DNA of 64,000 nt from Leptobrachium leishanense (Eukaryota; Chordata; Amphibia; Anura; Megophryidae): the NCBI GenBank assembly GCA_009667805.1, contig CM019063.1:189406661-189470660 (forward strand). Direction: 5' to 3'. Numbering within the stretch: position 1 is the first letter of the stretch; the number at the start of each line of letters is the position of its first letter. Below are positions 20,867 to 32,417 of the stretch, one piece after another. Below the pieces are notes generated by a model that saw only the letters and a program-made list of their open reading frames with translations, searched no databases and was not told where the DNA came from. The position numbers and the translations under genes were made by a program.

Positions 20867-21964
20867 CCACTTGGCTGCTATGGACGCTCTCAGCGCATCC
20901 AGCCAAGTGGTTCTCCTGTGCTATGGACGCGCCGAGCGCGTCCATGCACAGGAAGCAGCAATCTGCCGGATTCTGGCGGATTGCTGCGCCCCCCCCCAGT
21001 GCGGGCTGACATCCTCGATGTCAGCCCAGCACTCCAGGACCCCGGCGGAGCAATTAGATGTCATCGCGGTGGCGCGATGACATCTAATTCAGGCGCCCCC
21101 CGCATGTGCGGAGGAGGCGCCTGAAAGGGAGGGGGGCGAGGTCCTTCGGACCTCTCTCCCTCCCGATTGCCGGGGAGCAGGGGGATAATACAGGCACCGT
21201 TTGGAAGGGCACAGCCTGCCCTTCCAAACGGTGGCTGTGATTAACCCCTGGGGAGCCGGATCACGAATCGGCGCTGAAAAGCACCGTATCGTGATCCTCT
21301 CCTGGAGCTGGCCCCCTATCTCCCAATCCGTGGAAGCTAGGGGTTAATATTTGATATTGTTGGATCGGCCAGAGCATGGCCGTTCCAACGATACCAAACA
21401 TGAAAATGAAAAATGTTTTTTTTTAAAAAAAATAAAAAAATAAAAAATAAAAAATATTTTTTAAAACAAATTCTAAAAAAAAAAATAAACAAGTTTTTTT
21501 TTGTTTTGTTAATGCAGCAATATTGTTCCCATTTCAATTATAATGTGCACAATAATACTACACTAACGATTTTTGTATGCAGTGCGTTTGTTAAAAACAG
21601 CAAAATTTTCCCCAAAAAAAAATGTAACGAGACCCCATTTCTATTTTTTTTTAACAAGCGCACCCCATACAAAATATAACCGCAAAGGATCGCATGTTAA
21701 AATGTGAAAAAAACACTTTACACATAATAAATTATTGAAAATTCAAATTTTATTGCATTTTTTGTTATAATATACAGACATGACATAACGTATACATATA
21801 ATAATGACATATTATGAATCTGCCGAGTCTGCCGGAAAGAACGATATATAATATGTCTGGGTCATATATCATAATATGGCTACAAAACGCGGTTAAACAT
21901 GATGAGCGAAAGCGGTAAAAATGACCTCAGCACAGAGGTGTGAAAAGCCTCAGCAGCGAAAGGG
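20867..21964 (-). mobile_element. TTAA-flanked hairpin-array element, copy 3 (inverted)
   Basis: TTAA at 20863-20866 and 21965-21968. The flanking Tc1-b sequence is contiguous across the insertion when compared with the copy at 28725-30019. Same layout as copy 2: GC hairpins first (CACTTGGCTG start), then a poly-A/T tract and the AACGATATATAATATGTCTG block, ending GCCTCAGCAGCGAAAGGG. Some hairpins, including the first part of the GGAGATAGGG stem, are partly deleted near 21310. Confidence 0.88.
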
Positions 21965-22222
21965 TTAAGAAGGGAAAGTTTGATTTATGATTATTATTCT
22001 GTCCCATTACCTTTGGTCCCTTAACAAGTGAGAGGCACATCTGCAAACTGCTGTAAGTCCTACACCGTTCACCTGAGTTGGATGTACATACCCTCAAATT
22101 AAAGCTGACAGTCTGCAGTTAAAGCACATTGTGTTTGTTTCATTCCAACTCCATTGTGGTGGTGTATAGAGCCAAAGACGTTAGAATTGTGCCGATGTCC
22201 CAATATTTCTGGACCTGACTGT

Positions 22223-22375
22223 ATATATATATACAATATATATAGTGATGAGCCGAACACCCCCGTGTTCGGTTCGCATTCGAACTCGAACAATTTCAAA
22301 AGTTCGAGTTCGAACTGGTGTATAGAGCCAAAGATGTTAGAATTGTGTCCCAATATTTCTGGACCTGACTGTATA
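22223..22375 (-). repeat. Inverted copy of left flank plus second Tc1-b end
   Basis: 22223-22315 is the reverse complement of 19388-19480, the sequence left of the Tc1-b element: the TA-rich spacer and the right end of the inner hAT (TAGTGATGAGCCGAACACCC). At 22316 it jumps to a second partial Tc1-b right end (GGTGTATAGAGCCAAAGATG to ACCTGACTG, ending near 22371), followed by different flanking sequence. Confidence 0.85.
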
Positions 22376-22496
22376 TATACACACATACATACATGCAGGT
22401 ATCAGACCTCAGACATTCCCATATATATATCAGATCAGGCATATGTATGTCTGGACTGTTATATATATATATATATATTTCAATGCTCTTGAACAC

Positions 22497-22575
22497 AGGA
22501 CATACTTGAAAACGAGAGAAATCTCAATGTATCCTTCCTGGTAAAATCCTTTATAAATAAATAAATAAATAAATA
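22497..22575 (+). mobile_element. LINE/SINE 3' tail fragment
   Basis: ACAGGACATACTTGAAAACG, then TCCTTCCTGGTAAAATCC, TTTATAAATAAA and (TAAA)n. Same tail as at 3183-3257 and as the end of the LINE at 38.6 kb. Confidence 0.8.
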
Positions 22576-22675
22576 ATATAGGTATGTCTGGTCTGAGGTG
22601 TGATATGTAATGTATATCAGGTCTGATATTTATGTGTGTGTGTGTGTGTGTCTGATCTGAGGTCTGTGTACATGT

Positions 22676-22930
22676 GTAGAGGGGCAAAGGTTTAAAAGTA
22701 ACATCAGGAAGCATTATTTTACTGAGAGGGTGGTGGATACATGGAACAGTCTTCCAGTTGAAGTGGTAGAGGCCAAAACAGTAATTGAATTTAAGCAGGC
22801 ATGGGATAGGCATAAGTCTATCCTAAACAAAAGATAAATCCAGGTAAAGTATCCATCTAATTGGGCAGACTAGATGGGCCGAAAGGTTCTTATCTGCCGA
22901 CATTTTTCTATATTTCTATGTTTCTATGTA
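22676..22930 (+). mobile_element. CR1-like LINE 3' end, 5'-truncated
   Basis: A plus-strand frame ending at a TAA near 22836 encodes the typical CR1-group C-terminus: HYFTERVVDTWNSLP followed by VEVVEAKTVIEFK and WDRHK. After it come GGGCAGACTAGATGGGCCG, a widely dispersed amphibian LINE tail, and a (TTCTATG)-type 3' repeat. The insertion is short, with no catalytic domains. Confidence 0.85.
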
Positions 22931-23185
22931 TCTGAGATGAGGTGTGTGTACATGTATCTGAGATGAGGTGTGTGTGCAGGGGGTAAATGGGGAGTCTAGC
23001 CATTCATTTCAATATTAACATAAATTGGACAGGCGTTCTGCAAAAATTTAAAATTATTTATTGGAAAGGGGTCACATGACTTTAAATAAAAGTATCAGTA
23101 CTCGGTATCGGTGAGTACCTTAAAAAAGTATCGGTATTTTTACTCAGTCCTAAAAATGTTGTATCGATGCATCCCTACTTGTATT

Positions 23186-25390
23186 ATAATACAAAATGGA
23201 ATTTACACATTTTTGGTAGAGAAAGGGTTAATATGATGTTACAAAAAGCAGACAATATGATTGTTTGTGTAGAGAAAATTGCCTCCTTTATAGTAATAGT
23301 TAATAATATCTGACATCCGTTTAATTTTTTCCTCCAAAAGCCTGATACATTGTGTTTACTTTAAACCAGGTCCAATCTCCATAAATTACCATTTGGACAA
23401 TAAAGATTTACTCCTGCAGCATACATCAGTGGTTTTGCCCTCCAAAGACAAATTTGCAGTTATAGATGATTACGGCATATTGAAATACATTGATTGAGGA
23501 AGAGCTAAAGACTGGATAGTACGATCTGACAGCTATTATCATTCAAAGACGAGTTGGTGAATGTGCATATTATATTTAGTGCATGCTATAATCTCATGAC
23601 TGGATTAATAGAGGATGAAAACTCAGGTCCTGTAAAAATGGAATGTCATCATAAGTGGTTATTGTAATCACATAATATACTGTGTATGTCTTAAAATAAT
23701 GCTTGGACAAATGCAAAGTTTTTCTGTGAGAAATGATTAAGCAGCTTTTCACTTTTGTAACGGACATTGTAGAAAAGACATCATAGGAAATCCGCATGCA
23801 TAAAGTATGATAAATGCAGAATTATAGTCTGATATTATGTCAAAGCTAACATGACAACAAATTCTTTTCCACATTGTGTTGAGTCAAATGACTTCTTGAT
23901 TCAAATTTCCACTGGAAAATGTACATTGACCGTCACCAATCTATTTGATAGTTGAGCTTTAAATGTTTCTTGTGAATATATGTTTTCCAAAAGATGTATA
24001 GATTATATGTAACACATCAATGGGCTAGATTCCCTATAGATACGAAGTGTTTCCTACTATATCAAGTGTGAAATTTAAAATGTCCTAAATACACTTTATT
24101 ACCATCCTTAAAATGCAACACCAACACTCCAAAAAATACCCCAACAAACAAATATAACAAACAACTGAAAGGGAATGTTAATATGGATGGGTACTGCTAC
24201 CCCTGCATATATAAATGAACAGCTTTACATTACATACTGACATCCGTGTGTCTATAAATAAGCAAAATCCATTGCCTTATTTCACTATCTAATTATAGGA
24301 CATCACCATTCCCCCTTTGAATATCAACTACCATTATTACACTATACGCATTACACCTAGGAACAATTAATTGCAGTTAAACACAGTGCCTTCAGCATTG
24401 CCAGACATGCAAATATGTTTTAGTAACATTTTCTAACTTAATAAAGAAAGTAGCTGAAAGAAATAAATTTGTCCGACACATAAACTGACTAGCACCCATA
24501 TAGATAACCTAAATCCATAACGGTGTCCATGCAAAGAATTAAGACTGCAAAATATTATAAAGTGAACTGATAAAAACACTCAATCATTTGCTCTTGAAAA
24601 AGTAAAATGTAAAAAGTAAAATGCGTGTCGGGCGCTTTGTTGTTTGTTGGGTGATGGCTAAGTGTAGGGAACACTTGGTGGTTTCCATCTGCATTTATTC
24701 TATTTTTAAGAGTGATATTTTTAGTCCTATAGTAATAGAGTGTACTCCCAAATTAGACAATTGGGCTAGGAGTTTGTAGATTCCCTACAGCTTGATGGTG
24801 CCAAGTTTTCACAAGGAAATTGCTTCTAAAAAATACTGATTATTCACTAAGATCATCAGCTTTTAATCAAAACCACAATATTCTCTTCAATGTAATTGAA
24901 GGCATTTGTTGCCACCACCTCAGACTAGTGAACCCCTACTATGATAACTCTATGAATCAAATCATTTTTTTAAACACTTTAAGCAAATCAGGTAGGTACA
25001 AATATGACAAGTGACATTTGCAGATAAAGGCTCATGTCCCACCCATTTTCCCATAAAGCTGTCTCCCTAAAGAGGAGGGAGACCACAAGTAAGAAACAAC
25101 TAGAAAAGGCGAGAAAAAATGAAAGAGAGAGAGAAAGAAAAAAAAGGGGTGGAATTCCTCCATGGGCACACGCCCACAGGCAATCAGAAACCCTCCAACT
25201 ACGTCATCACAGCTATATGAAGCAACATCCACATCATATTCCACCCAAAGACAGCAACCTTAAACAGCTGCTGCCCCGGGTCATGGGCTCTCAACCGCCA
25301 AATGACTTCTAGTCTTCCCATGTCTTTATATAGGAAGGCATTGTATGATTGAGAGTAGTTTGTCCATGAGACATATTTGAATCAAGCAAT
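23186..25390. other. No gene recognised
   Basis: AT-rich sequence without recognisable coding sequence. At 24590-24650 is CTTGAAAAAGTAAAATG followed by AAAATGCGTGTCGGGCGC, which resembles the inverted arms at 10690-10915 and may be a further decayed Penelope-type terminal fragment. Confidence 0.45.
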
Positions 25391-25391
25391 T

Positions 25392-26336
25392 TGTAGCGCT
25401 GTGTTTAAATGGCTCTGAGAACTGAAACCATATTGCCTCTAGAGGGAGACAGAGCGTAATGCATGTGAAAGACTATAAGGGACTTATGGACTACATCCAC
25501 CAGAAACCCTTGGGAAAGGCGAAGGAAGTAAGCGCGCTGGCACCAGGAAGTGAAAAGCCTCATGTGCACTTTGGTCAGAACGAGGAGAGCAGTGCAAGGA
25601 GTCAGTCGCAAAAGAGACACTGTCCAGGATCCAGGCCATATTGGAGCACGGAGAATCGGTGGCATCCAGTGCTGGAGAGATCGGGGAGAGTGTGCATTGA
25701 CCTGCAGTGTATCCCGCTGAGCTGTTCCGGTGGCAAGTGTGTTCGAGAAGGACCTCGGGTAAGGAGGCCGCGGATGGAGTGGAGTGCTGGCGGCAGTCAG
25801 TTTCTGGCTGAGGAGATTCGGTTCAGGAGCGGTGATTTCAACAGCATCGGACTCCAGGCGGCAAAGGAGGACTTCTGGCAGAGATTCATCAGTCCGGAAC
25901 AAGCCGTTTCACCAGCCTGGGGAGAGGCCTTTGGCCGGTGACTTTGATAACAGTGCGCACTTATTTGATTGCTTCAAATTTCAGGGGCCCAACGTTGACT
26001 AGTTGAAGATATTTCGTCCATCCACTGGCCAGTGGACCTAGTACCCGGGTACCCTAAGACACAATTTAATGAGTATATTTAAGTGGGACTTTATGCCAAA
26101 GAACTGAAGATCTTATTAACCGTTTATCCACTGTCTATATCCGCATTACGTATGACGTCATTCATTCTAGCCTGATATATTTCTTGCGTAAAGTACAGGT
26201 ATCATTACTGCCATTTATTGCTTCAGTAAAGTATAACCTAGAAAATTCATAAAGGTGTGGTGGTGTACAGTGAATTGATAGTGCGGTGAGACTATCCTGG
26301 GGTTATCCAGTGGCTCTGCCGGGGGTGAGCGCTACA
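25392..26336. mobile_element. Candidate solo LTR or TIR element
   Basis: Bounded by TGTAGCGCT and AGCGCTACA, extendable to a perfect 10-bp inverted repeat (TTGTAGCGCT/AGCGCTACAA). TG...CA ends and 945 bp would suit a solo LTR. I find no clean target duplication (CAATT against AGTTT), no second LTR and no internal retroviral genes. The 160-residue frame at 25459-25941 matches no family I know. Confidence 0.3.
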
Positions 26337-28722
26337 AGTTTTTAAAAAATTATATATGGATCCATTGGTCTACTTGACCATGAGAATGATGCCCTTGATC
26401 CTCATCTTTTGGGCTTTTGAAATATGGGCTGGCGAATGAAAGAAAACCTGTTAAAAGTTACCAGATTTCAAACTGAAGTACAATACGAATTACATACAAA
26501 ATTAATTCCTGTCGATCCAATGACTGGCATAAAAATAATGGCCAAAAGGCTGCTGTACAGTGGGGTTTACTCCTATTGTGGGCAATGGGATGAATGGTTA
26601 ATTATCAGTCAACTACAATACAGAAAATAAGTTTGAGTAATGCAATTTGCAGCTTCTATCTAGCCACAGATTAATTCTACGGGAGAACTACAATTAAGGA
26701 ACTCTATTATTGGCTGAAATTAAAAATGCTGTTGGATGAAACCAAGTACCTGAATAATGATCATTGGTGCTTGTCACGTGATTGGCTGGTGAATGAGAGT
26801 TAGCATTTCAATTATTGTCCAATAATATGACCTCATTCTTGAAACCATCTTTTAAGGCCTGTTTATAAAAAAAATGTCCAAACTAATTTAGGACTTTTAA
26901 CACCATAGGCTCTCGGAGTCCGGTTGACAATAACCCTTCTCGCCTTGGTGTGTACCATGCCAGATGGGCGTTAATTGCTGCGGGACAGCATAGCACATCC
27001 TGCTGCGTCTATGGGCCGCGGCAGTCCCACCCACCAGTTGGCCCGCAGTGCTCATCACTGCCTGCACTCTGAACTGCACTCAGGCCGTAACCTTGCAGTC
27101 GATGACATGCGCAGCAGCACGTCAGTTGCGTAGGCAGGCCGGAGGAGAGGCCCGTCGCAGCAGCCGGCAAGTCGGGTCTACTAGTACATGCCGTCGGTAT
27201 TACCTCCCCGCCGCTGGGCCTAATCTTCCCAGTGGTAATGGAATTAAAATATTGTCAAACATCATTGAACGCAGTTTGGCTTTCTTCCATAGTAAGGCAT
27301 AATATATTCTGCTAGGCATTTATTTGAGTATAGACTGATAAAAACGGCAGACAAATTCGTGCTATAAGAAAAGAGTGTTTAGTCATTTGCTGTGTGGTAC
27401 ATGTTTGGGTATACACTTTCAGAACTATCCTCATAGTGATCTGGTTATACTACACCAGGCTAAAATCATTTCCTTCACCTCCAAGCTTTTACTAGATCTA
27501 AGGACTACTGAGGAAGAACTAAAGGATATAGCTGTAAATGTTCCAGAATGTTAGCAGATGTCTAGGACATGTAGAATATTAATTATTTCCTGCATGTTTC
27601 TGAAACATAAATGCACTGGTATCATGGTCTTTTACGCAAAGGCATAAAAGCAATTTAAGACAATGATGGAAGAACTAGCAAGCCTTTACTTCAATGCAAT
27701 TCCTCAAAAGCTGAAAAATGTGTGCAGTGGACAAAACTCTCCATTATTTGTTTGGCCACCCCATATCCTCATCTGTAGGTACCAATTACTCAACATTTTC
27801 CTTGTTGTGTAAAACTCTTTAGAATAGTCCAGTGTGGACAGTGAATACATGCCAGTGACTGGAGTTTCCCGTTAATACTCAAATAATCTAGGTTGCCAAC
27901 ACAATCCTGTAGGTTGGCATCTTGACAGATCTGACGTAATAAAAGAAATGTGTTCTGTGGATTTTTTTATATTATATATGTCATAAATTAAAATTAATGA
28001 CCAAATACTTAGCCAAAAGAAGAATATAAAATACATAAGTAAAAATGATTTCTGAATGCTAACATTTAACTCGGTCTCATCTTGGATGTCAATATCCATA
28101 ATATTATAGTTCACAATCTTTGGCTAACGCCTGACATTTTTGCAAGCGCTCTCCGTGTTTCATGCCATAATGATTAGCCTCGCCATAAGTCATAAATCCC
28201 AAACTGAGTAGGTTTAAATTTTATGTTTTACTACATCTGGTTTCAAAACCCATTACTTATCCTGTTTTATGACCTCATTTTGGAAGCAAAAAGAGTCACT
28301 TCAAAGGGGAAATATATGGAGTTATTTATATGGAAAACACAACAGCCTTCCGTATAAAACTGGCTTTAAAACACAGATCGCAAAAAGCAACTGAAAAAAA
28401 GGGACTTTATAAACTCCTGACGCTGCCAGCAACATTTTCCTACATCACTCTGGCTGTGAAGCAAAGTAAAATAAGAATTGTTAAGTTTTTATTATATTTA
28501 TGTAGGCAATCCTCTGTTGGATGAATCCACTAATAAGGATGTATTAAAAAAGCAATGACAACGACAAAGAAAAGAAAAGGAGATTTAGGGATAGCAAAGA
28601 ATACTAATTATTTATTTCGATATAGGATCAGTATAGAAAATTTGGAGACAGGCCTGTTTTCTTCCCCTACTCCCCTCTATCCCCTTTTTACTTCCTCTAA
28701 ACCCCACCTCTACACTACTCCA
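26337..28722. other. No gene recognised
   Basis: Mostly AT-rich. A GC-richer patch at about 26930-27240 has short frames without recognisable domains. No repeat shared with the rest of the window was noticed. Confidence 0.45.
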
Positions 28723-28724
28723 TA

Positions 28725-30019
28725 CAGTCAGGTCCAGAAATATTGGGGCATCGACACAATTCTAACATCTTTGGCTCTATACACCACCACAATGGAGTTG
28801 GAATGACACACACACAATGCGCTTTAACTGCAGACTGTCAGCTTTAATTTGAGGGTATTTACATCCAACTCAGGTGAACGGTGTAGGACTTACAGCAGTT
28901 TGCAGATGTGCCTCCCACTTGTTAAGGGATCAAAAGTAATGGGACAGAATAATAATCATAAATCAAACTTTCCCGTCTTAATACTTGGTTGCAAATCCTT
29001 TGCAGTCAATCACAGCCTGAAGTCTGGAATGCATAGATATCACCAGATGCTGGGTTTCATCCATTGGCAGCCATACATGCCCACGCCATGACACTACCAC
29101 ACCATGCTTCACTGATGAGGTGGTATGCTTAGGATCATGAGCAGTTCCTTTCCTTCTCCATACTCTTCTCTTCCCATCACTCTGGTACAAGTTGATCTTG
29201 ATCTTATCTGTCCATAGGATCTTGTTCCAGAACTGTGAAGGCTTTGTTAGGTGTTGTTTGGCAAACTCTAATCTGGCCTTCCTGTTTGTGAGGCTCACCA
29301 ATGGTTTACATCTTGTGGTGAACCCTCTGTATTCACTCTGGTGAAGTCTTCTCTTGATTGTTGACTTTGACACACATACTCCTACCTCCTGAAGAATGTT
29401 CTTGATCTGGCTAACTGTTGTGAAGGGTGTTTTCTTCACCAGGGAAAGAATTCTTCGGTCATCCACCACAGTTGTTTTCCGTGGTCTTCCGGGTCTTTTG
29501 GTATTGCTGAGCTCACCGGTGCGTTCCTTCTTTTTGAGAATGTTCCAAACAGTTGTTTTGGCCTCGCTTAATGGTCTTGCTATCTCTCTGATGGGTTTGT
29601 TTTGTTTCTTCAGACTAATGATGGCTTGCTTCACTGATAGTGACAGCTCTTTGGATCTCATCTTGAGAGTTGACAGCAACAGATTCCAAATGCAAATAGC
29701 ACACTTGAAATGAACTCTGGGCCTTTTATCTGCACATTATAATTGGGGTAATGAGGGAATATCACACACCTGGCCATGGAACAGCTGAGAAGCCAATTGT
29801 CTCATTACTTTTGGTCCCTTAACAAGTGGGAGGCACATCTGCAAACTGCTGTAAGTCCTACACCGTTCACCTGAGTTGGATGTACATACCCTCAAATTAA
29901 AGCTGACAGTCTGCAGTTAAAGCACATTGTGTTTGTTTCATTCCAACTCCATTGTGGTGGTGTATAGAGCCAAAGATGTTAAAATTGTGTCGATGTCCCA
30001 ATATTTCTGGACCTGACTG
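28725..30019 (-). mobile_element. Tc1-b transposon, internally deleted copy
   Basis: Ends CAGTCAGGTCCAGAAATATT and AATATTTCTGGACCTGACTG, with TA on both sides (28723-28724 and 30020-30021). The long terminal inverted repeats of about 215 bp are intact. Compared with the copy at 19.5 kb it lacks about 370 bp of the catalytic domain. Confidence 0.92.
28978..29661 (-). pseudogene. Tc1-b transposase with internal deletion
   Basis: ATG at 29661 (MRSKELSLSVKQAII). One open frame covers the N-terminal DNA-binding part (HTH PIREIARPLSEAKTTVWNIL, GRPRK linker, second HTH ending VSKSTIKRRLHQSEY) and the start of the catalytic domain, with the first Asp in WTDKIK and the VKHG region. It then skips about 120 residues to the final stretch (DETQHL ... 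CKGFATKY). The second Asp and the Glu are deleted, so it cannot catalyse transposition. The surviving product would keep DNA binding. Confidence 0.9.
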
Positions 30020-30059
30020 TATATCACCCTCTATACCCACATACCAGAAGTTGATTTGG

Positions 30060-30330
30060 TTTAGGTTTACTTTAAGGCCTAGGGTTAGGAATGAGGTTAG
30101 GGATATTGCAAGGGTTTTCTTTTAGAATTTGAGTTACTTTTAGGGTTAGGGTTAATGTTAGAATTAGGGGTTAGGATTACTTTTTGAGTTCAAACTATTT
30201 TTAGGGTAACAGTTATTCTGAGGGTTATCTTTAGCTTTAAGTTTAGAGTTAGCATTAGAGTTAGGGTTAGCTTTAGGGTTAAGGTTACTGTTAGGTTTAG
30301 GGCTAGGGTTACTTTTAGGGAGAGGGTTAC
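30060..30330 (+). repeat. Degenerate TTAGGG-like repeat tract
   Basis: Many TTAGGGTTA, TTAGGATTA, TTTAGGGTT and GGTTAGG words in one strand, mixed with diverged spacing. It resembles an interstitial telomere-like repeat but never forms a long pure hexamer array. Confidence 0.7.
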
Positions 30331-30337
30331 AATTTAT

Positions 30338-30518
30338 CAGGGTTATTCAGAGAGAGGTGAAAACAGAAGAATTGGCAGGAGAAGAGAACAATCTAGACCA
30401 AATAGCCGATTTGGAAAGTGAGATTAATGGGAGAATGTTTCTGGTTTGGCTATTTTGACCTAGAATTTTCACTTCTCCAGTCATTATCCTGGTTTTCAAC
30501 TGTCTCTGAATAACCCTG
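30338..30518. mobile_element. Short family A-type MITE, 181 bp
   Basis: CAGGGTTATTCAGAGAGAGG to CTGTCTCTGAATAACCCTG, with TAT on both sides (30335-30337 and 30519-30521). The interior is itself palindromic: GAGAACAATCTAGACC and TTTGGCTATTTTGACCTAG halves. Closely similar copies are at 50085-50261 and 50614-50796. Confidence 0.88.
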
Positions 30519-30667
30519 TATGTTTTTTTATGACTGGGGTTGAGGATTTTGTGTTGCACAGTGAGTGTATTTTTTTTGTCATCAAAATTAATCTGTATCG
30601 ATCCTATTATATTTGGATCATTTGGGATTGAGTCATAAATTTACTTCGGAAGTGATTCAGTGACTCA

Positions 30668-31503
30668 AAGGGTTATTCAATAAGCGCCAAACAGTGAATT
30701 TCATTGGATGGTGCAATTACGTGGCAGCCCGGCTATTTAGAGAGCTGAAAGTTCTCAAAAATCTGGAGAAATGTTGGCGAAATATGGTGCAGTTCGCCGC
30801 ATTTTGGAGTCGTTCGGCAGTCTTTGGTGACCTTCGGCGGCAGTGAAATTGTCCCATAGAAAACTAATGGTTAATCTATACAGGGAATGCCGAACTGCAC
30901 TGAAATGTTGGCGAAATGCCCAGATTTTCAGTGGTTCAGTTCGACGGGATTGAACATAAGATTCACTGAAAAAAATGTTACCGTTTTTATTATTTTTTTT
31001 ATTCAGCTGTTTATTCATTTCAGTTTCAGCAAGAAGTAATTTTATTTATTTATTTTTGATTTTTTTTAGGTATTTTTCTTGATTTTTTTAGGTGAAATTT
31101 TTCTTTCCGATTTTTTTAAGGGTGTTCTTTTTTAAGCTGTAACAGACCTTTTTATTATTTTGTATAGGACCTTTTTTAAAATTCCCACACATTTTCATGC
31201 ATTTTAATGGTTTTAAACACCTTTTTAAGAACTGCAGAGTTCCGTTTTTTTTTCTTCAGTTCAGCGGTCTTCTGCGGCTGATCGGCTTTTTTTGGCAGCG
31301 TGCGGCAGTCAGTTCGGTGGCTTTTGGTGGCTCATTGACTGTCTGCGATGGCGTGTGGTGGGCTTCAGCGACTCCTTGTTCGGGGGAACTTAAGGGGACT
31401 CTGCGGAGAATTCATCGCAAGGTTGGTGAACTGAAATTGGCGAAACGCACTATAGTGCACCAAACAAAAGCGCTGACATTTCAGTGCTCTCTGAATAACC
31501 CTC
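30668..31503. mobile_element. Family A MITE, copy A8 (opposite orientation)
   Basis: AGGGTTATTCAATAAGCGCC to TGCTCTCTGAATAACCCT. The internal block GAAATTGTCCCATAG...ACTAATGGTTAATCTATAC and TGCCGAACTGCACTGAAATG is the reverse complement of the right part of A1. The frames inside (30755-31018 and 31197-31517) are spurious. Confidence 0.8.
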
Positions 31504-32413
31504 TCAGTGATTTGTAATTCAGATGCTTCCGAATCTCTGTATAGCTGATATTGGGTTGAATATGTATTCTGTACATACCGAATTGCACAAGTCTATTAAA
31601 CATTTTTTTGATCAAGGAATATCGTAAGCAGCTATTTTGTGTAATAAACTTCTATTCTGAGAGACACAAAAATAAATTCTCTGTATTGGTTTTACTTCAT
31701 AATCCACATCATATATCCAGGCCTGCCATCATAAATCATAGGGCCCCTTTCTGAACCACAGGTTGGGACCTTCCTTTCCCAGCTGCCCATCTCAGTAAAT
31801 TAATTCAAAATAAAACATTTTGCCGCCTCCTTCTCTGGACCCTAGACTCTGGAGCCTTCTACGGTTTAATAACGGTACTTTTTCTGAACATTTTGTTCAG
31901 ATTCTTCTTTAGTGCATACCATATTTAACAAGGAATGCACAAAATACCTTGACGTTCTGTAAGTGGATAAAAAAGTTACAGACTAAACTAATCAACCCTA
32001 AGTGATGAGTCAGAGTGCTCTTACCGGCCCCAGATGGAGCAGCCCATAGGGAAGTTTGTTGGCATCTTGGTGGGACAGTCTAGATGGCATGGAGGGTCCT
32101 TCCCATCTGTGGCACTTAGTGTTTGGCATGGATCATGGAGGGACCCACTGGAGCCACAGGGCCCCTGAACATATTATGGGCTATCACTTCACCTGATGTC
32201 GGCCTTGCATATATCTGTACTATACAGATATGCAAGGACTGGTTAAGGAGGACAGGTGGTCATTTTGGGGTTGCTGATTGAACGCAGCGAGGGGTGCGTG
32301 GGCTGTCTGTACACAGTTCCGCAGGATAGAGGGTTCAGTTGAGATAATTTGCTTGTTTGTAGGAGAGTTATAAGTATTGTATTAGTATCAAGTAAATATT
32401 CTTACTAAATATT
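31504..32413. other. No recognisable feature
   Basis: No coding sequence or shared repeat seen. Confidence 0.45.
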
Positions 32414-32417
32414 TTAA

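Larger units (their letters stand above)
19481..22222 (+). mobile_element. Tc1-like transposon (family Tc1-b) with long terminal repeats, interrupted
   Basis: Starts CAGTCAGGTCCAGAAATATT after TA and ends with the inverse, AATATTTCTGGACCTGACTG. The terminal inverted repeats are about 215 bp long, extending to GGTAATGGGACA on both sides. A hairpin-array element is inserted at 20867-21964; without it the element is about 1.6 kb. A second copy lies at 28725-30019 on the other strand. Confidence 0.9.
17669..23177. mobile_element. Outer hAT-like element, 5.5 kb with nested insertions
   Basis: Inverted ends TAGGGATGCATCGATAC and GTATCGATGCATCCCTA are flanked by a perfect 8-bp duplication CTTGTATT (17661-17668 and 23178-23185), the hAT signature. 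The subterminal parts are rich in GTATCGGTA words. Its own sequence has no transposase. Much of the length comes from later insertions: an inner hAT (18238-19459), a Tc1 element (19481-22222), a hairpin-array element (20867-21964), a LINE tail (22497-22575) and a CR1-like fragment (22676-22930). Confidence 0.9.

Noticed and set aside
20867..21964. Hairpin-loop inversion between copies (GGCACAGCCTGCC against GGCAGGCTGTGCC)
   Set aside because: Copies 2 and 3 are inserted in the opposite orientation; after reverse complementing, the loops agree.
25459..25941. 160-residue frame as a host exon
   Set aside because: No recognisable domain, no splice-site context that I can support, and it lies within a possible LTR-like segment.
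30060..30330. True telomeric array
   Set aside because: Repeats are too degenerate and the tract is flanked by ordinary transposons on both sides.
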